This document shows, one piece after another, positions 11,617 through 20,664 of a DNA stretch of 64,000 bases. Every line of letters begins with the position of its first letter. The stretch's first letter is position 1. Position numbers and translations under genes: made by a program. The stretch covers positions 118,117 through 182,116 of the forward strand of contig CAMYJB010000015.1 in NCBI GenBank assembly GCA_947258565.1, in the 5' to 3' direction. The DNA comes from an uncultured Woeseiaceae bacterium (GTDB taxonomy: Bacteria; Pseudomonadota; Gammaproteobacteria; Steroidobacterales; Woeseiaceae). Under the pieces are notes generated by a model. That model was not told the origin of the DNA. It saw only the letters and a program-made list of their open reading frames with translations, and did no database searches.

Positions 11617-12402
11617 TTACACCGCCCTTGCAACTCTCGCGTCTTCCCGGCGGAGAATTTCGCCGGCCAGCGCGAGATAGGCTATAGCGCCGCGTGACGA
11701 CCGATCGTGCAGCAGCACCGGGCGGCCGAAGCTCGGCGCTTCGGCGAGGCGAATGTTGCGTGGCACGCAGGTGCGAAAAACTTTCTTGTCGAAGTGCTCG
11801 ATCAACTGCATCGAGACCTCGTTCGACAGGTTGATGCGTGGATCGAACATGGTTCGAAGTATGCCGTATACCTCGAGCTCTGGATTGACACTCTCCCGTA
11901 CCTGCTCGACCGTATTCAGCAGCGCGCTCAGTCCCTCCAGTGCATAGTACTCGCACTGCATCGGTATCAGCACGCCATCGGCAGCCGTCAGGGCGTTGAT
12001 GGTCAGCATGTTGATCGATGGCGGGCAGTCGACGAGGATGAAGTCGTAGAGTCCCGCCACCGGCGCGAGCGCCTTTTTGAGCTTCATCTCGCGGCCGATC
12101 TCCTGCAACAGCGAAACCTCCGCGAGCGTCAGGTCCTCGTTGCCCGGCAGCACGGCGAAGCCGCCTTCGGGCGCCGACACGATCGTATCCGCTGCGGTCG
12201 CGTCACCCAGCAACACGTCGCAGGCGGAATAGTCGACCTCTCTCTTGTCGATACCGCAGCCCATCGTCGCGTTGCCCTGAGGGTCCATGTCGACCAGCAG
12301 CACTCGCCTCTGCGTCGCCGCGAGGGACGCGGAAAGATTCACGCAAGTCGTGGTCTTTCCGACACCGCCTTTCTGGTTTGCAACCGCAATGATGCGTGCC
12401 AT
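11617..12402 (-). CDS. parA: Chromosome-partitioning ATPase ParA (Soj)
   Basis: The 261-residue ParA ATPase moves ParB-parS complexes apart. The deviant Walker A motif KGGVGKTT is at residues 11-18, with DMDPQGNATMG and LVDCPPSINMLTINAL following. The start at 12402 (MARIIAVANQKGG) is the standard N-terminus; the in-frame ATG at 12486 would overlap rsmG. It begins two bases after the rsmG stop, so rsmG, parA and parB look co-transcribed. Confidence 0.97.
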   Translation of the reverse strand: MARIIAVANQKGGVGKTTTCVNLSASLAATQRRVLLVDMDPQGNATMGCGIDKREVDYSACDVLLGDATAADTIVSAPEGGFAVLPGNEDLTLAEVSLLQEIGREMKLKKALAPVAGLYDFILVDCPPSINMLTINALTAADGVLIPMQCEYYALEGLSALLNTVEQVRESVNPELEVYGILRTMFDPRINLSNEVSMQLIEHFDKKVFRTCVPRNIRLAEAPSFGRPVLLHDRSSRGAIAYLALAGEILRREDARVARAV

Positions 12403-12404
12403 GG

Positions 12405-12995
12405 TCAAACCCTTGTCAAAAGCACAGCGTGCCGCGAGCCCGCGTCGAGCCCCGGCACCGAGAGTTCCGTAATAGTGTAGTCCCACCCGGTTGGAACGTG
12501 TCGGAGTTCCTCCGCCGGGTAGCGCCCCTTGAGGGCAATGAACACCCCGCCCTCTCCAACGTGGTGTCCCGCAAGTGCGAGGAGCCGCGGCAATGCGGCA
12601 ACCGCCCGGGCAATCACCGTATCAAAGCGGTAACCGGGTGCATAGTCCTCCGCACGCGCTTTTACGGCCTCGACGTTGCCGAGCCCCAGCGTGGCCGCGG
12701 CGTGCTGCACGAACTGGATCTTCTTGTTGTTGCTGTCGAGGAGGACGAAACGTCGGCCGGGCTCGGCGATGGCCAGTGGCAAACCCGGAAATCCGGCGCC
12801 CGTGCCGATATCGAGCACCGTCGTACCGTGCAGCAAAGGGCGTGCGGCAAGGCTGTCCAGCAGGTGAACCGTGACCATCTCGTCGCGGTCATGGATCGCC
12901 GTCAGGTTGACCTTGCGGTTCCAGCGTTCGAGCAGGTCCAGCAGCGCCGAGAATGTCCCGACACTGCTATCGTCATACTGCTCGAGGCCCTGCAG
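12405..12995 (-). CDS. rsmG: 16S rRNA (guanine-527-N7) methyltransferase RsmG
   Basis: This SAM-dependent methyltransferase (GidB) modifies G527 of 16S rRNA. The SAM-binding motif VLDIGTGAGFPGLPLA and the family segments ERWNRKVNLTAIHDRDEMV and LDSLAA are present. An ATG at 12878 would lose this conserved N-terminal helix. The only plausible start for the full protein (196 aa; E. coli 207) is a CTG at 12995, six bases after AAGGAG, directly after the stop codon of the S9 peptidase gene. The product is firm and the CTG start is inferred. Confidence 0.93.
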   Translation of the reverse strand: MQGLEQYDDSSVGTFSALLDLLERWNRKVNLTAIHDRDEMVTVHLLDSLAARPLLHGTTVLDIGTGAGFPGLPLAIAEPGRRFVLLDSNNKKIQFVQHAAATLGLGNVEAVKARAEDYAPGYRFDTVIARAVAALPRLLALAGHHVGEGGVFIALKGRYPAEELRHVPTGWDYTITELSVPGLDAGSRHAVLLTRV

Positions 12996-12998
12996 CGG

Positions 12999-14975
12999 CT
13001 ACTCCTTCCCGACCAGGTACGTCTGCAGGAACAAGATCGTCGCCTGCTGGTAGATGTCGCGGTTCTCCTTCTTGCGATAACCGTGGCCTTCATTGAGTGC
13101 GTTCATGTACCACACCGTATTGCCCTGCTCGCGCAGCGCAGCGACCATCTGCGTCGCCTCCGTCACAGGCACCCGCGGGTCGTTCTCTCCCTGTACCACG
13201 AACATCGGCACCGAGATCTTCTCTACGTTGTTTAGCGGGCTAATCTTCTCGAGGTGCGCGCGCATCGCGGGATCACGTTCGTCCCCATACTCGACGCGGC
13301 GCAGGTCGCGGCGATAATCCTGAGTGTTCTCCAGGAACGTCACGAAGCTCGAGATACCGACGATATCCACCGCGGCCCTGAGCCTGTCGCTGAAATGCAC
13401 GGCGCTCGCGAGCACCATGTAGCCACCGTAGCTACCACCGAAGACAGCTACGCGATCCTCGTCCAGGTCGGGCTGCGATTCGATCCAGTCGAGCAACGCC
13501 CCGATGTCCTTCACCGAGTCCTCGCGTTTGAACCCGTTGTCCAGTCCGAGGTAGGTCTTGCCGTAGCCGGCCGATCCACGCACGTTCGGCACGACGACAG
13601 CCACGCCGAGCTTCGCCAGCCACATTTGGTAGGTGCTGCTGAACCACGGCCGTGACTGGGCCTCCGGCCCACCGTGGATCGAGACCACGACGGGGAACGG
13701 GCCATCGCCTGGCGGCCTGTAGACCCAGGCGGGGATCTGGCGCGACTTGCCGTCGACGTCGTCGAAGGTCGGATAGCTCACCAGCTGCGGCTCGCGAAAC
13801 GTCGTGGTATCGAGTCCCCCGACTTCGCTGAAGGTCCAGCGCGTCAGTGCGCCGTGTTCGAGCGGCCCCGGCCCGAGTTCGAGCACGAAGGTATCGCTCG
13901 GCGTCGTCGCCGTATTCAGCGTCATCGCCAGCCTGCGGCCGTCCGGGCTGAATTCGATGCGGGCGGCGACGCCCGTAGGAATGTTGTCGATGAGCCGGTA
14001 CTTGCGCGTGCGCGGATCGAACAGGTAGATCGCTGAACGGCCATTCTCGTTGACGGCGAAGGCCATGCGCTTGCGGTCCCGGGAAATGACCGCGCCGGAC
14101 ACGTCCCAGTCGATGTCGCCCGTGACCACTTCGATGTCGGCCCCGGGCTCGGCGGGTTGCCACGCCAGTCGCTGGAATTCGCTGCCCTGGCTGGTAATCA
14201 GCCAGTAGCCGTCGTTGCTGTCGTCGAACGCAACCGGGTAATTCGTGCTCGTGTTACCGGGTCCCCCGGCGAGCAAAGTAACGCTGCCCGAGTCCATGTC
14301 GACGAGATGCACGCTCGAATCCGTGATGCTGACGTAGTTGTTGGCGAGCAGCTGATTGCCCCTTGCGGAGAATTCTGCCGGTCCCCACCAGCTGCCGTCC
14401 TGCGACTCCACGATGATCTCGGCCGCCTCCGGATCGTCGGGGTCCACGAGCCAGATATCGTTCGATGCGCCATTGCGCGCGGTGCTCTGGTAGGCGAGCC
14501 GGCGTCCCTCCCGGTCCCATGTGACGGCCCCGTTGCGTGACTCGCCATCCGTGAGCATCCTCGCGACCCCGGTCGCGGGGTCGAGCAGGAAAATTTGTGC
14601 GAACTCGCTGCCTCCGGCGTCACGGGTGAATACGATCCCGTCACCGCGCGGCTGGATCGCCAATTCCCCGATCGGTTCGCCGTAGTACGTCAGCTGGTGG
14701 CGTGCGCCGCCCGGCATGTCGACACGGTGCAGCTGCTCCACTTCGGCGAATCGCGTAACGATGTAGATGCCATCGCCGCCCTCCTGCCAGCCCTCGAAGT
14801 AAGCCGAGCGCACGTTCTGGTAACGGTTCAGGTCGTCGACGATTTGCTGCGGAATCGGCGGCACAGCCTCCATGACGAGGTTGCCGTTATTGGCTTCGGT
14901 GCGGGTAATGGTCTCGGCCAAAGTGGCCGCGGCCAACAACGCCAGCAAAGCGCCGGCAGCTCCGGCGTATCTCAT
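12999..14975 (-). CDS. S9 family prolyl-oligopeptidase-type serine peptidase
   Basis: This is a 658-residue exported peptidase. A signal peptide covers roughly residues 1-20 (GALLALLAAATLAE). A beta-propeller region follows (WD40/PD40-like repeats such as FSPDGRRLAMTLNT) that gates the active site. The C-terminal alpha/beta-hydrolase domain carries the triad Ser515 (GGSYGG), Asp599 (GENDPRVP) and His631 (NEGHGY). The family cleaves short peptides, often acyl-aminoacyl or dipeptidyl. It starts after a good GAGAGGAG site 17 bases downstream of prpD, and its last codons contain the ribosome binding site of rsmG. Periplasmic peptide use is a reasonable inference, given the peptide transporter nearby. 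Confidence 0.9.
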   Translation of the reverse strand: MRYAGAAGALLALLAAATLAETITRTEANNGNLVMEAVPPIPQQIVDDLNRYQNVRSAYFEGWQEGGDGIYIVTRFAEVEQLHRVDMPGGARHQLTYYGEPIGELAIQPRGDGIVFTRDAGGSEFAQIFLLDPATGVARMLTDGESRNGAVTWDREGRRLAYQSTARNGASNDIWLVDPDDPEAAEIIVESQDGSWWGPAEFSARGNQLLANNYVSITDSSVHLVDMDSGSVTLLAGGPGNTSTNYPVAFDDSNDGYWLITSQGSEFQRLAWQPAEPGADIEVVTGDIDWDVSGAVISRDRKRMAFAVNENGRSAIYLFDPRTRKYRLIDNIPTGVAARIEFSPDGRRLAMTLNTATTPSDTFVLELGPGPLEHGALTRWTFSEVGGLDTTTFREPQLVSYPTFDDVDGKSRQIPAWVYRPPGDGPFPVVVSIHGGPEAQSRPWFSSTYQMWLAKLGVAVVVPNVRGSAGYGKTYLGLDNGFKREDSVKDIGALLDWIESQPDLDEDRVAVFGGSYGGYMVLASAVHFSDRLRAAVDIVGISSFVTFLENTQDYRRDLRRVEYGDERDPAMRAHLEKISPLNNVEKISVPMFVVQGENDPRVPVTEATQMVAALREQGNTVWYMNALNEGHGYRKKENRDIYQQATILFLQTYLVGKE

Positions 14976-14992
14976 CGGTTGCTCCTCTCAGG

Positions 14993-16441
14993 TCAGGCGA
15001 CAAGCAGCGCCATGAAGTCGTCGACCGGGGTCGCTGCCAGTTTGTCGCGATCCGCACATAATGCGTCAAGCGATTTCCATTGTCCCGCAGTGAGCTTCGG
15101 TGACACGCTGTCGGCGAATTTCTGCTTCAGCACCGGGATGCCTTCCTCGCGGCGCTCGCGGTGCCCGATCGGGGCATTGACCTCGACGCGCTCGGTGCTC
15201 GAGCCATCCCTGAAGAAGACCTGCACCGCGTTTCCGATGTAGCGCTTCTGCGGGTCGAAATAGTCCTCCGTGAACTGCGCGTTTTCCCGGACTTCCATCT
15301 TGTCGCGCAATGCGTCGACGCGCGGGTCTGCCGCAACGTCGTCTTCGTAGTCCGCCGCCGTGAGGCGACCGAAGATCATCGGAATCGCTACCATGTACTG
15401 GATGCAGTGGTCGCGGTCGGCCGGGTTGTCGAGCGGCCCGGTCTTGTCGATGATGCGCACGCCCGCTTCCTGTGTCTCGATGACGATCCTCTCGATATTG
15501 TCGATCCGGTCCCGGACGGTCTCGTGCAGCGCCATGCCCGCCTCGACCGCGGTCTGCGCATGGAACTCGGCCGGGAAGGAAATCTTGAACAGGATATTTT
15601 CCATCACGTAGCTGCCGTAAGCCCGCTGGAACTCGAACGCATTTCCCTTGAAGAGGACGTCGTAGTAGCCCCAGGCTTTCGCGGACAGCGCGGACGGGTA
15701 GCCCATCTCCCCGGTCATACTGATCAGCGCCAGGCGCACCCCCCGGCTGGTCGCGTCTCCGGCCGCCCAGCTCTTGCGCGAGCCGGTATTCGGCGCGTGG
15801 CGGTAGGTGCGCAACGCGCCGCCATCGATCCACGCGTGCGACAGCGCGTTCAGCACCGTGTCGCGATCACCGCCGAACATGCGCGTGACGACCGCGGTCG
15901 ACGCCACCCGCACCAGCAGGACGTGATCGAGTCCGACGCGGTTATAGCTGTTCTCGAGCGCCAGGCAGCCCTGGATCTCGTGCGCCTTGATCATCGCGGT
16001 CAGCACGTCCTTCATCGTCAGCGGCGCCTTCCCTGCGGCACGGTTGCGGCGGCTGAGATAGTCGGCAACCGCAAGGATGCCGCCGAGATTGTCGGACGGA
16101 TGGCCCCATTCGGCCGCCAGCCAGGTGTCGTTGAAATCCAGCCAGCGAATCATCGCGCCGATATTGAAGGCCGCCGTGACGGGCTCGAGTTCGTACGACG
16201 TGCCGGGCACCCGCGCGCCGCCGGAGAGAGTCGCCCCGGGCACGACCGGCCCGAGCAGCTTCGTGCAGGCCGGGTAATCGAGGGCCTGGAAGCCGCAGGC
16301 CAGGCTATCCATCAAACAATAATGCGCGGTCTCGAAAGCGAGGTCGCTGTCGATCTCTGCGTCGCAGGCGTAATCGGCGATGTCGGTCAGCTCCCTGTCC
16401 CAATCGGGCCTCTTCGCGGAGCGAATCCCTAAGTCAGACAT
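14993..16441 (-). CDS. prpD: 2-methylcitrate dehydratase PrpD
   Basis: This 482-residue MmgE/PrpD-family enzyme dehydrates 2-methylcitrate in the methylcitrate cycle that oxidises propionyl-CoA to pyruvate. The family segments [22 protein letters not shown] and [23 protein letters not shown] are present and the length matches PrpD. It is the third gene of prpB-prpC-prpD, spaced 27 bases from prpC, with GGAGA before the ATG. No acnD/prpF pair is present, so this is the PrpD-type version of the pathway. Confidence 0.95.
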   Translation of the reverse strand: MSDLGIRSAKRPDWDRELTDIADYACDAEIDSDLAFETAHYCLMDSLACGFQALDYPACTKLLGPVVPGATLSGGARVPGTSYELEPVTAAFNIGAMIRWLDFNDTWLAAEWGHPSDNLGGILAVADYLSRRNRAAGKAPLTMKDVLTAMIKAHEIQGCLALENSYNRVGLDHVLLVRVASTAVVTRMFGGDRDTVLNALSHAWIDGGALRTYRHAPNTGSRKSWAAGDATSRGVRLALISMTGEMGYPSALSAKAWGYYDVLFKGNAFEFQRAYGSYVMENILFKISFPAEFHAQTAVEAGMALHETVRDRIDNIERIVIETQEAGVRIIDKTGPLDNPADRDHCIQYMVAIPMIFGRLTAADYEDDVAADPRVDALRDKMEVRENAQFTEDYFDPQKRYIGNAVQVFFRDGSSTERVEVNAPIGHRERREEGIPVLKQKFADSVSPKLTAGQWKSLDALCADRDKLAATPVDDFMALLVA

Positions 16442-16468
16442 ACTGTCTCCAGATTGATCGGCGTTCGG

Positions 16469-17593
16469 TCAGTCTCGATCCTCGATAACCACCCAGTCCT
16501 GCAGTGGCGGGCCGACGTAGTCCGCGGTCGGCCGGATCAGCTTGTTGTCGGCGCGCTGTTCCATGATGTGAGCCGCCCATCCGGTGATTCGCGCACAGAC
16601 AAAAATCGGCGTGAACAGGTACGTGGGAATACCCATGAAGTGATAGACGTTCGCGGCGAAGAAGTCCGCGTTCGCGAACAGCTTCTTTTCGTCCCACATG
16701 ACTTTCTCGATCGCCTCGGAGACGGGGTATATGACCGTATTGCCGACGTCGTCCGCGAGCGCCTTCGCCATCTTCTTGTTGATGGTGTTGCGCGGGTCGG
16801 CCGTCGTGTAAACCCGGTGGCCGAAGCCCATGATCTTGTCCTTGCTGGCCAGTTTCCCATGTATGCCCGCGACCGCCTCTTCGGGTGTGTCGTACAGGGA
16901 GATGAGGTCCATGGCCGCCTCGTTGGCGCCGCCGTGCAGCGGACCCCTGAGCGCACCGATCGCGCCCGTGACCGCCGAGTGCATGTCGGAAAGCGTGCCC
17001 GTGATGACACGCGCCGTGAAAGTCGACGCGTTGAACTCGTGCTCGGCGTACAGGATGAGCGTCGTGTCGAGACTCTTGCGGTGCAGTTCCTTCGGCGGCG
17101 CGTCGTGCAGCAGGTGCAGGAAATGGCCCGCGATGCTGTCGTCGCCGGTCTCGGTGTCGATGCGCTCGCCGTCTGCGTGAAAGCGATGCCAGTAAAGCAG
17201 CATGGACGGCAGGCAGGCGAGCAGCCGGTCTGCGACGTCGCCCTCGTCCGGGAAATCTCCCTCCGGCTCGATGTTGCCGAGAAACGATACGCCCGTGCGC
17301 ATCACGTCCATCGGGTGCGCGGCGGCCGGCACCATTTCCAGCACGGTTTTCAACTGCTCGGGAAGGCCGCGGTTCGCCTTGATCCTGGCGACGTAAGCGT
17401 CGAGTTCGGCCTGGTTCGGTAGCTTGCCGTGCAGGAGCAGGTAGGCGACTTCCTCGAAGGTCGCGTTTGCCGCGAGATCGTTGATGTCGTAGCCGCGATA
17501 GGTGAGCCCGGCGCCCTCTTTACCGACGGTGCACAGATGGGTTACGCCTGCCGTTACGCCGGCGAGGCCCCCGGTCTTCTTTGCTGCTGCCAT
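16469..17593 (-). CDS. prpC: 2-methylcitrate synthase PrpC
   Basis: This 374-residue citrate-synthase-family enzyme condenses propionyl-CoA with oxaloacetate. Catalytic-region signatures are visible: AEHEFNASTFTARV, LHGGANEAAMDL and GFGHRVYTTADPR. The short type II-like length and its place between prpB and prpD identify it as PrpC rather than housekeeping citrate synthase GltA. Confidence 0.95.
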   Translation of the reverse strand: MAAAKKTGGLAGVTAGVTHLCTVGKEGAGLTYRGYDINDLAANATFEEVAYLLLHGKLPNQAELDAYVARIKANRGLPEQLKTVLEMVPAAAHPMDVMRTGVSFLGNIEPEGDFPDEGDVADRLLACLPSMLLYWHRFHADGERIDTETGDDSIAGHFLHLLHDAPPKELHRKSLDTTLILYAEHEFNASTFTARVITGTLSDMHSAVTGAIGALRGPLHGGANEAAMDLISLYDTPEEAVAGIHGKLASKDKIMGFGHRVYTTADPRNTINKKMAKALADDVGNTVIYPVSEAIEKVMWDEKKLFANADFFAANVYHFMGIPTYLFTPIFVCARITGWAAHIMEQRADNKLIRPTADYVGPPLQDWVVIEDRD

Positions 17594-17621
17594 GTGCTCC
17601 TCTCTTTTCCCTCGCGGGGAT

Positions 17622-18512
17622 TCAACTTTTTCCTGTCTCGAGTCCCTTGTCCCGGAACAATTCGTCCAGCCTGTCCTCGTACGCCTGGTATCCGAGAACG
17701 TCGTACAGCTCCATGCGCGTCTGCATCGTGTCGACGACGGATTCCTGCGTACCTTCCCTGCGCAATGTTTCGTATACGTTCAACGCAGCGGCGGACATCG
17801 CCCGGAAGGCGCTGAGCGGATACAGCGCCATTGCGACACCGACCCGCCGGAGTTCGTCCGTCGAAAACAGCGGCGTTTTGCCGAACTCGGTGAGGTTCGC
17901 CAGAACCGGCACTTTGACGACATCCGTGAATTGCTTGTATTCGTCCAGGGTGGTGAGCGCCTCGGCAAAGATCGTGTCGGCGCCTGCCTCGACATAGGCG
18001 GCCGCCCGATCGATCGCGGCCTGCTGTCCCTCGACGGCGTGCGCGTCGGTGCGCGCCATGATGACGAACTGGTCGTCGCTGCGGCCGTCCACCGCGGCCT
18101 TCAGCCGGTCGCACATTTCTGCCGGCTCGACCAGCGCCTTGCCCGGCCGGTGCCCACAGCGCTTCACGGCAACCTGGTCCTCCAGGTGACAGGCCGCAGC
18201 GCCTGCGCGGGTCAATTCACGAATCGTGCGGCCGATCATGAAGGCGCTGCCCCAACCGGTGTCGGCATCGACCAGCAGCGGCAAATCAGTTGCCGACGCG
18301 ATGCGGCGTACGTCCTCGCACACGTCGTTCAAAGTCGTCATTGCGAGATCCGGGAGCCCGAACGAGGCGTTCGCCACCCCTGCGCCGGACAGGTAGATCG
18401 CCCGGAAGCCGGCCCTCTCCGCCAGCAATGCCGAATAGGCGTTGATGGTGCCGACGATCTGCAAGGGTTGCTCCGCCCCGAGGGCGGCGCGGAATCTGGC
18501 TCCTGCGCTCAT
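17622..18512 (-). CDS. prpB: 2-methylisocitrate lyase PrpB
   Basis: This 296-residue ICL/PEP-mutase-family lyase splits 2-methylisocitrate into pyruvate and succinate. The signature KRCGHRPGK holds the catalytic Cys of the family motif K(K/R)CGH. The metal-binding segment VDADTGWG and ACHLEDQV are also present. It is the first gene of the prp operon, with a predicted promoter and a perfect palindrome upstream. Confidence 0.95.
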   Translation of the reverse strand: MSAGARFRAALGAEQPLQIVGTINAYSALLAERAGFRAIYLSGAGVANASFGLPDLAMTTLNDVCEDVRRIASATDLPLLVDADTGWGSAFMIGRTIRELTRAGAAACHLEDQVAVKRCGHRPGKALVEPAEMCDRLKAAVDGRSDDQFVIMARTDAHAVEGQQAAIDRAAAYVEAGADTIFAEALTTLDEYKQFTDVVKVPVLANLTEFGKTPLFSTDELRRVGVAMALYPLSAFRAMSAAALNVYETLRREGTQESVVDTMQTRMELYDVLGYQAYEDRLDELFRDKGLETGKS

Positions 18513-18537
18513 GCTGGTTCCTCTCGCTCCGGGTTCG

Positions 18538-18569
18538 ACCGCTTTTTTAATCCGGATTAAAAAAGCGGT
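18538..18569. promoter_or_regulatory. 32-bp perfect palindrome, probable operator of the prp operon
   Basis: Bases 18538-18569 read the same on both strands with no loop: the half-site is ACCGCTTTTTTAATCC and its mirror follows directly. It lies just downstream of the predicted prp transcription start (about +4 to +35) and 26 bases before prpB. A palindrome with no spacer and no T-run fits a dimeric repressor site better than a terminator. The regulator is not encoded in the window. A poor bidirectional terminator after the 18658 gene is the alternative. Confidence 0.65.
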
Positions 18570-18578
18570 GGGGGCGCG

Positions 18579-18608
18579 ATTCTAAACCACGGGGCGACCC
18601 GTTCCCAA
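18579..18608 (-). promoter_or_regulatory. Predicted promoter of prpBCD
   Basis: On the minus strand TTGGGA (18608-18603) and TAGAAT (18584-18579) are separated by 18 bases. The start of transcription would be near 18572, immediately upstream of the perfect palindrome at 18538-18569, the expected arrangement for repression. Confidence 0.5.
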
Positions 18609-18657
18609 ATAGACGAATGGCTAACGCCGGCGAGAGGTGCGTCGTTACGCGATGGTG

Positions 18658-19653
18658 TCAGTCATCACCAATCCTGACGACGATTCTTCCCGTGATTTTG
18701 CCGTCGAGGTACGCCTGAAAACTGCCGGGCAGGTCCGCAAAATCGATGGTCCGCCCGCCGATCTCGTCCAGGTGCTGCGGCCTCAGATCGCTCGCGATCC
18801 GGGACCAGACCGCCAGGCGCAGGTCCCGCGGCGTGTCGACCGAGTTAATGCCGAGCAGGCACACGGCCCTGAGAATGAACGGCAGAACGGTGGTGTTGAG
18901 CGCGGGGCTCGCCGCAAGGCCGATGCTTGCGATGTTGCCACCATAATCCATCGTCCGGGTCAGCCAGGTAAGGTAGTCGCCGCCGAGGTTGTCGATGGCG
19001 CCCGCCCACATCGCTTTTTCCATCGGTCGCTTGCCGAGATCCAGTTCGTCCCGCAGCAGGATGCCGCTCGCGCCGAGACTCTTCAGGTAGCCTTCTTCAC
19101 TGGCCTTACCGGTGAGCGCCACGACCTCGTAACCACGGCCCGCGAGCATGTCGATGGCGATGCTGCCCACGCCGCCCGTCGCGCCCGTGACCACCACCGG
19201 ACCACTCTCCGGCAGCTGGTCGTTCTGCTCCATGCGATGGACCGCCAGGGCCGCCGTGTATCCCGCCGTGCCGAGCTGCATGGCCTGGTGCGCGTCCAGC
19301 CCGTCCGGGATCGGCACGATGCTCTGGCTGTCGAGACGTGCATACTCGGAATAGCCCCCGTCGACGGTTTCGCTCAGGCCACAACCGTTCACGAGCACGG
19401 CCGTGCCCGGCTGGAAGTCGGCGTCCTCGGAACTCACGACGACGCCGGCCAGATCGATACCGCCGTTCAGCGGATGGCGGCGCAGGATCTTGCCGGCGCC
19501 GGTCGCGGCCAGCGCGTCCTTGTAATTGATCGTGGAATGGGTGACGCGGACGACGACGTTGCCTTCCGTCAGGTCGTCGATCGCGAGCTCCTGGAAGCCG
19601 GCGACGATCTTGCCGTCCTGTTCGTCGATCCGGTATGCGCGAAACTTGTCCAT
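18658..19653 (-). CDS. acuI: AcuI/YhdH-type NADPH oxidoreductase (probable acryloyl-CoA reductase)
   Basis: This 331-residue medium-chain dehydrogenase/reductase belongs to the YhdH/AcuI subgroup. Family features are the opening FRAYRIDEQDGKI, THSTINYKDALAATGAGKI, and the nucleotide-binding GATGGVGSIAIDMLAGRGYEV. AcuI enzymes reduce acryloyl-CoA to propionyl-CoA with NADPH. The adjacent prpBCD genes consume propionyl-CoA, which supports that role; YhdH-like quinone oxidoreductase is the general alternative. The gene lies 25 bases after the MBL hydrolase gene. Confidence 0.8.
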   Translation of the reverse strand: MDKFRAYRIDEQDGKIVAGFQELAIDDLTEGNVVVRVTHSTINYKDALAATGAGKILRRHPLNGGIDLAGVVVSSEDADFQPGTAVLVNGCGLSETVDGGYSEYARLDSQSIVPIPDGLDAHQAMQLGTAGYTAALAVHRMEQNDQLPESGPVVVTGATGGVGSIAIDMLAGRGYEVVALTGKASEEGYLKSLGASGILLRDELDLGKRPMEKAMWAGAIDNLGGDYLTWLTRTMDYGGNIASIGLAASPALNTTVLPFILRAVCLLGINSVDTPRDLRLAVWSRIASDLRPQHLDEIGGRTIDFADLPGSFQAYLDGKITGRIVVRIGDD

Positions 19654-19678
19654 CGTCTTGCCCCTTTTGATTGTCGTT

Positions 19679-20635
19679 CTATCGCTCGAGCCAGCTCAGC
19701 CAGGCGTCGAGGCCCTGCGAGTTCAATGTCATATCGTGCTGCAGCAGCGACCACATTGCCTCCCGGCCCTCGTCGTAGCCGTGCGCAACGAGACGATCGC
19801 CGAGGAATTCGAACAGGTCGTCCCGCATCAACGCCTGCCGATCGTCGCGTTCCCGGTGTTTCCTGGCGATCGCAACAAACCCATCGAGGCACTCGTGCAT
19901 GTCGTTCGCGAGCCGCCCGACGTCGTTCACGCGGCTGTAGTGCGTCAGGTACACCTTTTCCGGGTCCTGCGCCATGATGCGGTCGACCGCTTTGTGCGCC
20001 TCCGTCGGCTCGAAATGCGGCGGCGTGGTCGTCGGGAAAATGAACTCGCCATTTACGGTATCCAGCTCACGGTACGAAATTCCGAAACTGTCGCCCGTGA
20101 AGACGCCGCGGGACTGCGGGTCGTGCAGGCAGTAATGATGTCGCGCGTGACCCTCGGTGTGCAGCGCGCGAACCTCGCGGCCGCCGAAGCTGAAGCGGTC
20201 CTCGTCGCCGGCCTCGATGATACGATCCGCGTCGATCGGTATGATCTCACCGTATAGTTCGAACGCTTTTTCCTTGCCGTACACGCCCTGTGTCCCGGCG
20301 ATAAGCTTCGACGGGTCCGTCATGTGCGGTGCGCCACGCGGGTGTATCACGCAGCGCGCATTCGGCAGCGCCTGCATCAGCGCGCCGGCGCCCCCGGCAT
20401 GATCGAGGTGAACATGGGTAAGGAAGACGTAGTCGACCTCTGCGGGCTCCAGGTCCTGTTGCGCGAGCGCATCGAGCAGCAGGGGTACGCTGGAATTCGT
20501 TCCGGTATCGACGAAAGCGGCCCGGCCGCCCGAAGCCACCAGGTGGCTGGCGTCGAGTGACGGCCGCATATAGAGGGTATCGACGGCAACGATGCCGTCG
20601 CCTACATCCGTCGTTCGCGCCACTTGCTGCGGCAT
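19679..20635 (-). CDS. MBL-fold metallo-hydrolase
   Basis: This 318-residue cytoplasmic protein has the metallo-beta-lactamase fold. The metal-binding motif HVHLDHAGG is near residues 73-81, with further ligands in TEGHARHH and GDSFGISY. There is no signal peptide. A C-terminal helical region (residues about 230-318) extends beyond the core domain, as in glyoxalase II-like or thioesterase-like members. The substrate is unknown; the position between cytochrome c4 and the acryloyl-CoA reductase gene would allow an acyl-thioester hydrolase, but that is inference. Confidence 0.85.
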   Translation of the reverse strand: MPQQVARTTDVGDGIVAVDTLYMRPSLDASHLVASGGRAAFVDTGTNSSVPLLLDALAQQDLEPAEVDYVFLTHVHLDHAGGAGALMQALPNARCVIHPRGAPHMTDPSKLIAGTQGVYGKEKAFELYGEIIPIDADRIIEAGDEDRFSFGGREVRALHTEGHARHHYCLHDPQSRGVFTGDSFGISYRELDTVNGEFIFPTTTPPHFEPTEAHKAVDRIMAQDPEKVYLTHYSRVNDVGRLANDMHECLDGFVAIARKHRERDDRQALMRDDLFEFLGDRLVAHGYDEGREAMWSLLQHDMTLNSQGLDAWLSWLER

Positions 20636-20664
20636 GCCATCTCCCGCCCGATACCAGGCAGTGA

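Noticed and set aside
15161..16432. Open frame of 423 codons opposite prpD
   Set aside because: Antisense shadow, rich in Arg, His and Asp as expected from reversed GC-rich codons.
18538..18569. Reading the prp palindrome as a rho-independent terminator
   Set aside because: The stem is largely A-T, has no loop and is not followed by a T-run, and it lies at a promoter-proximal position.
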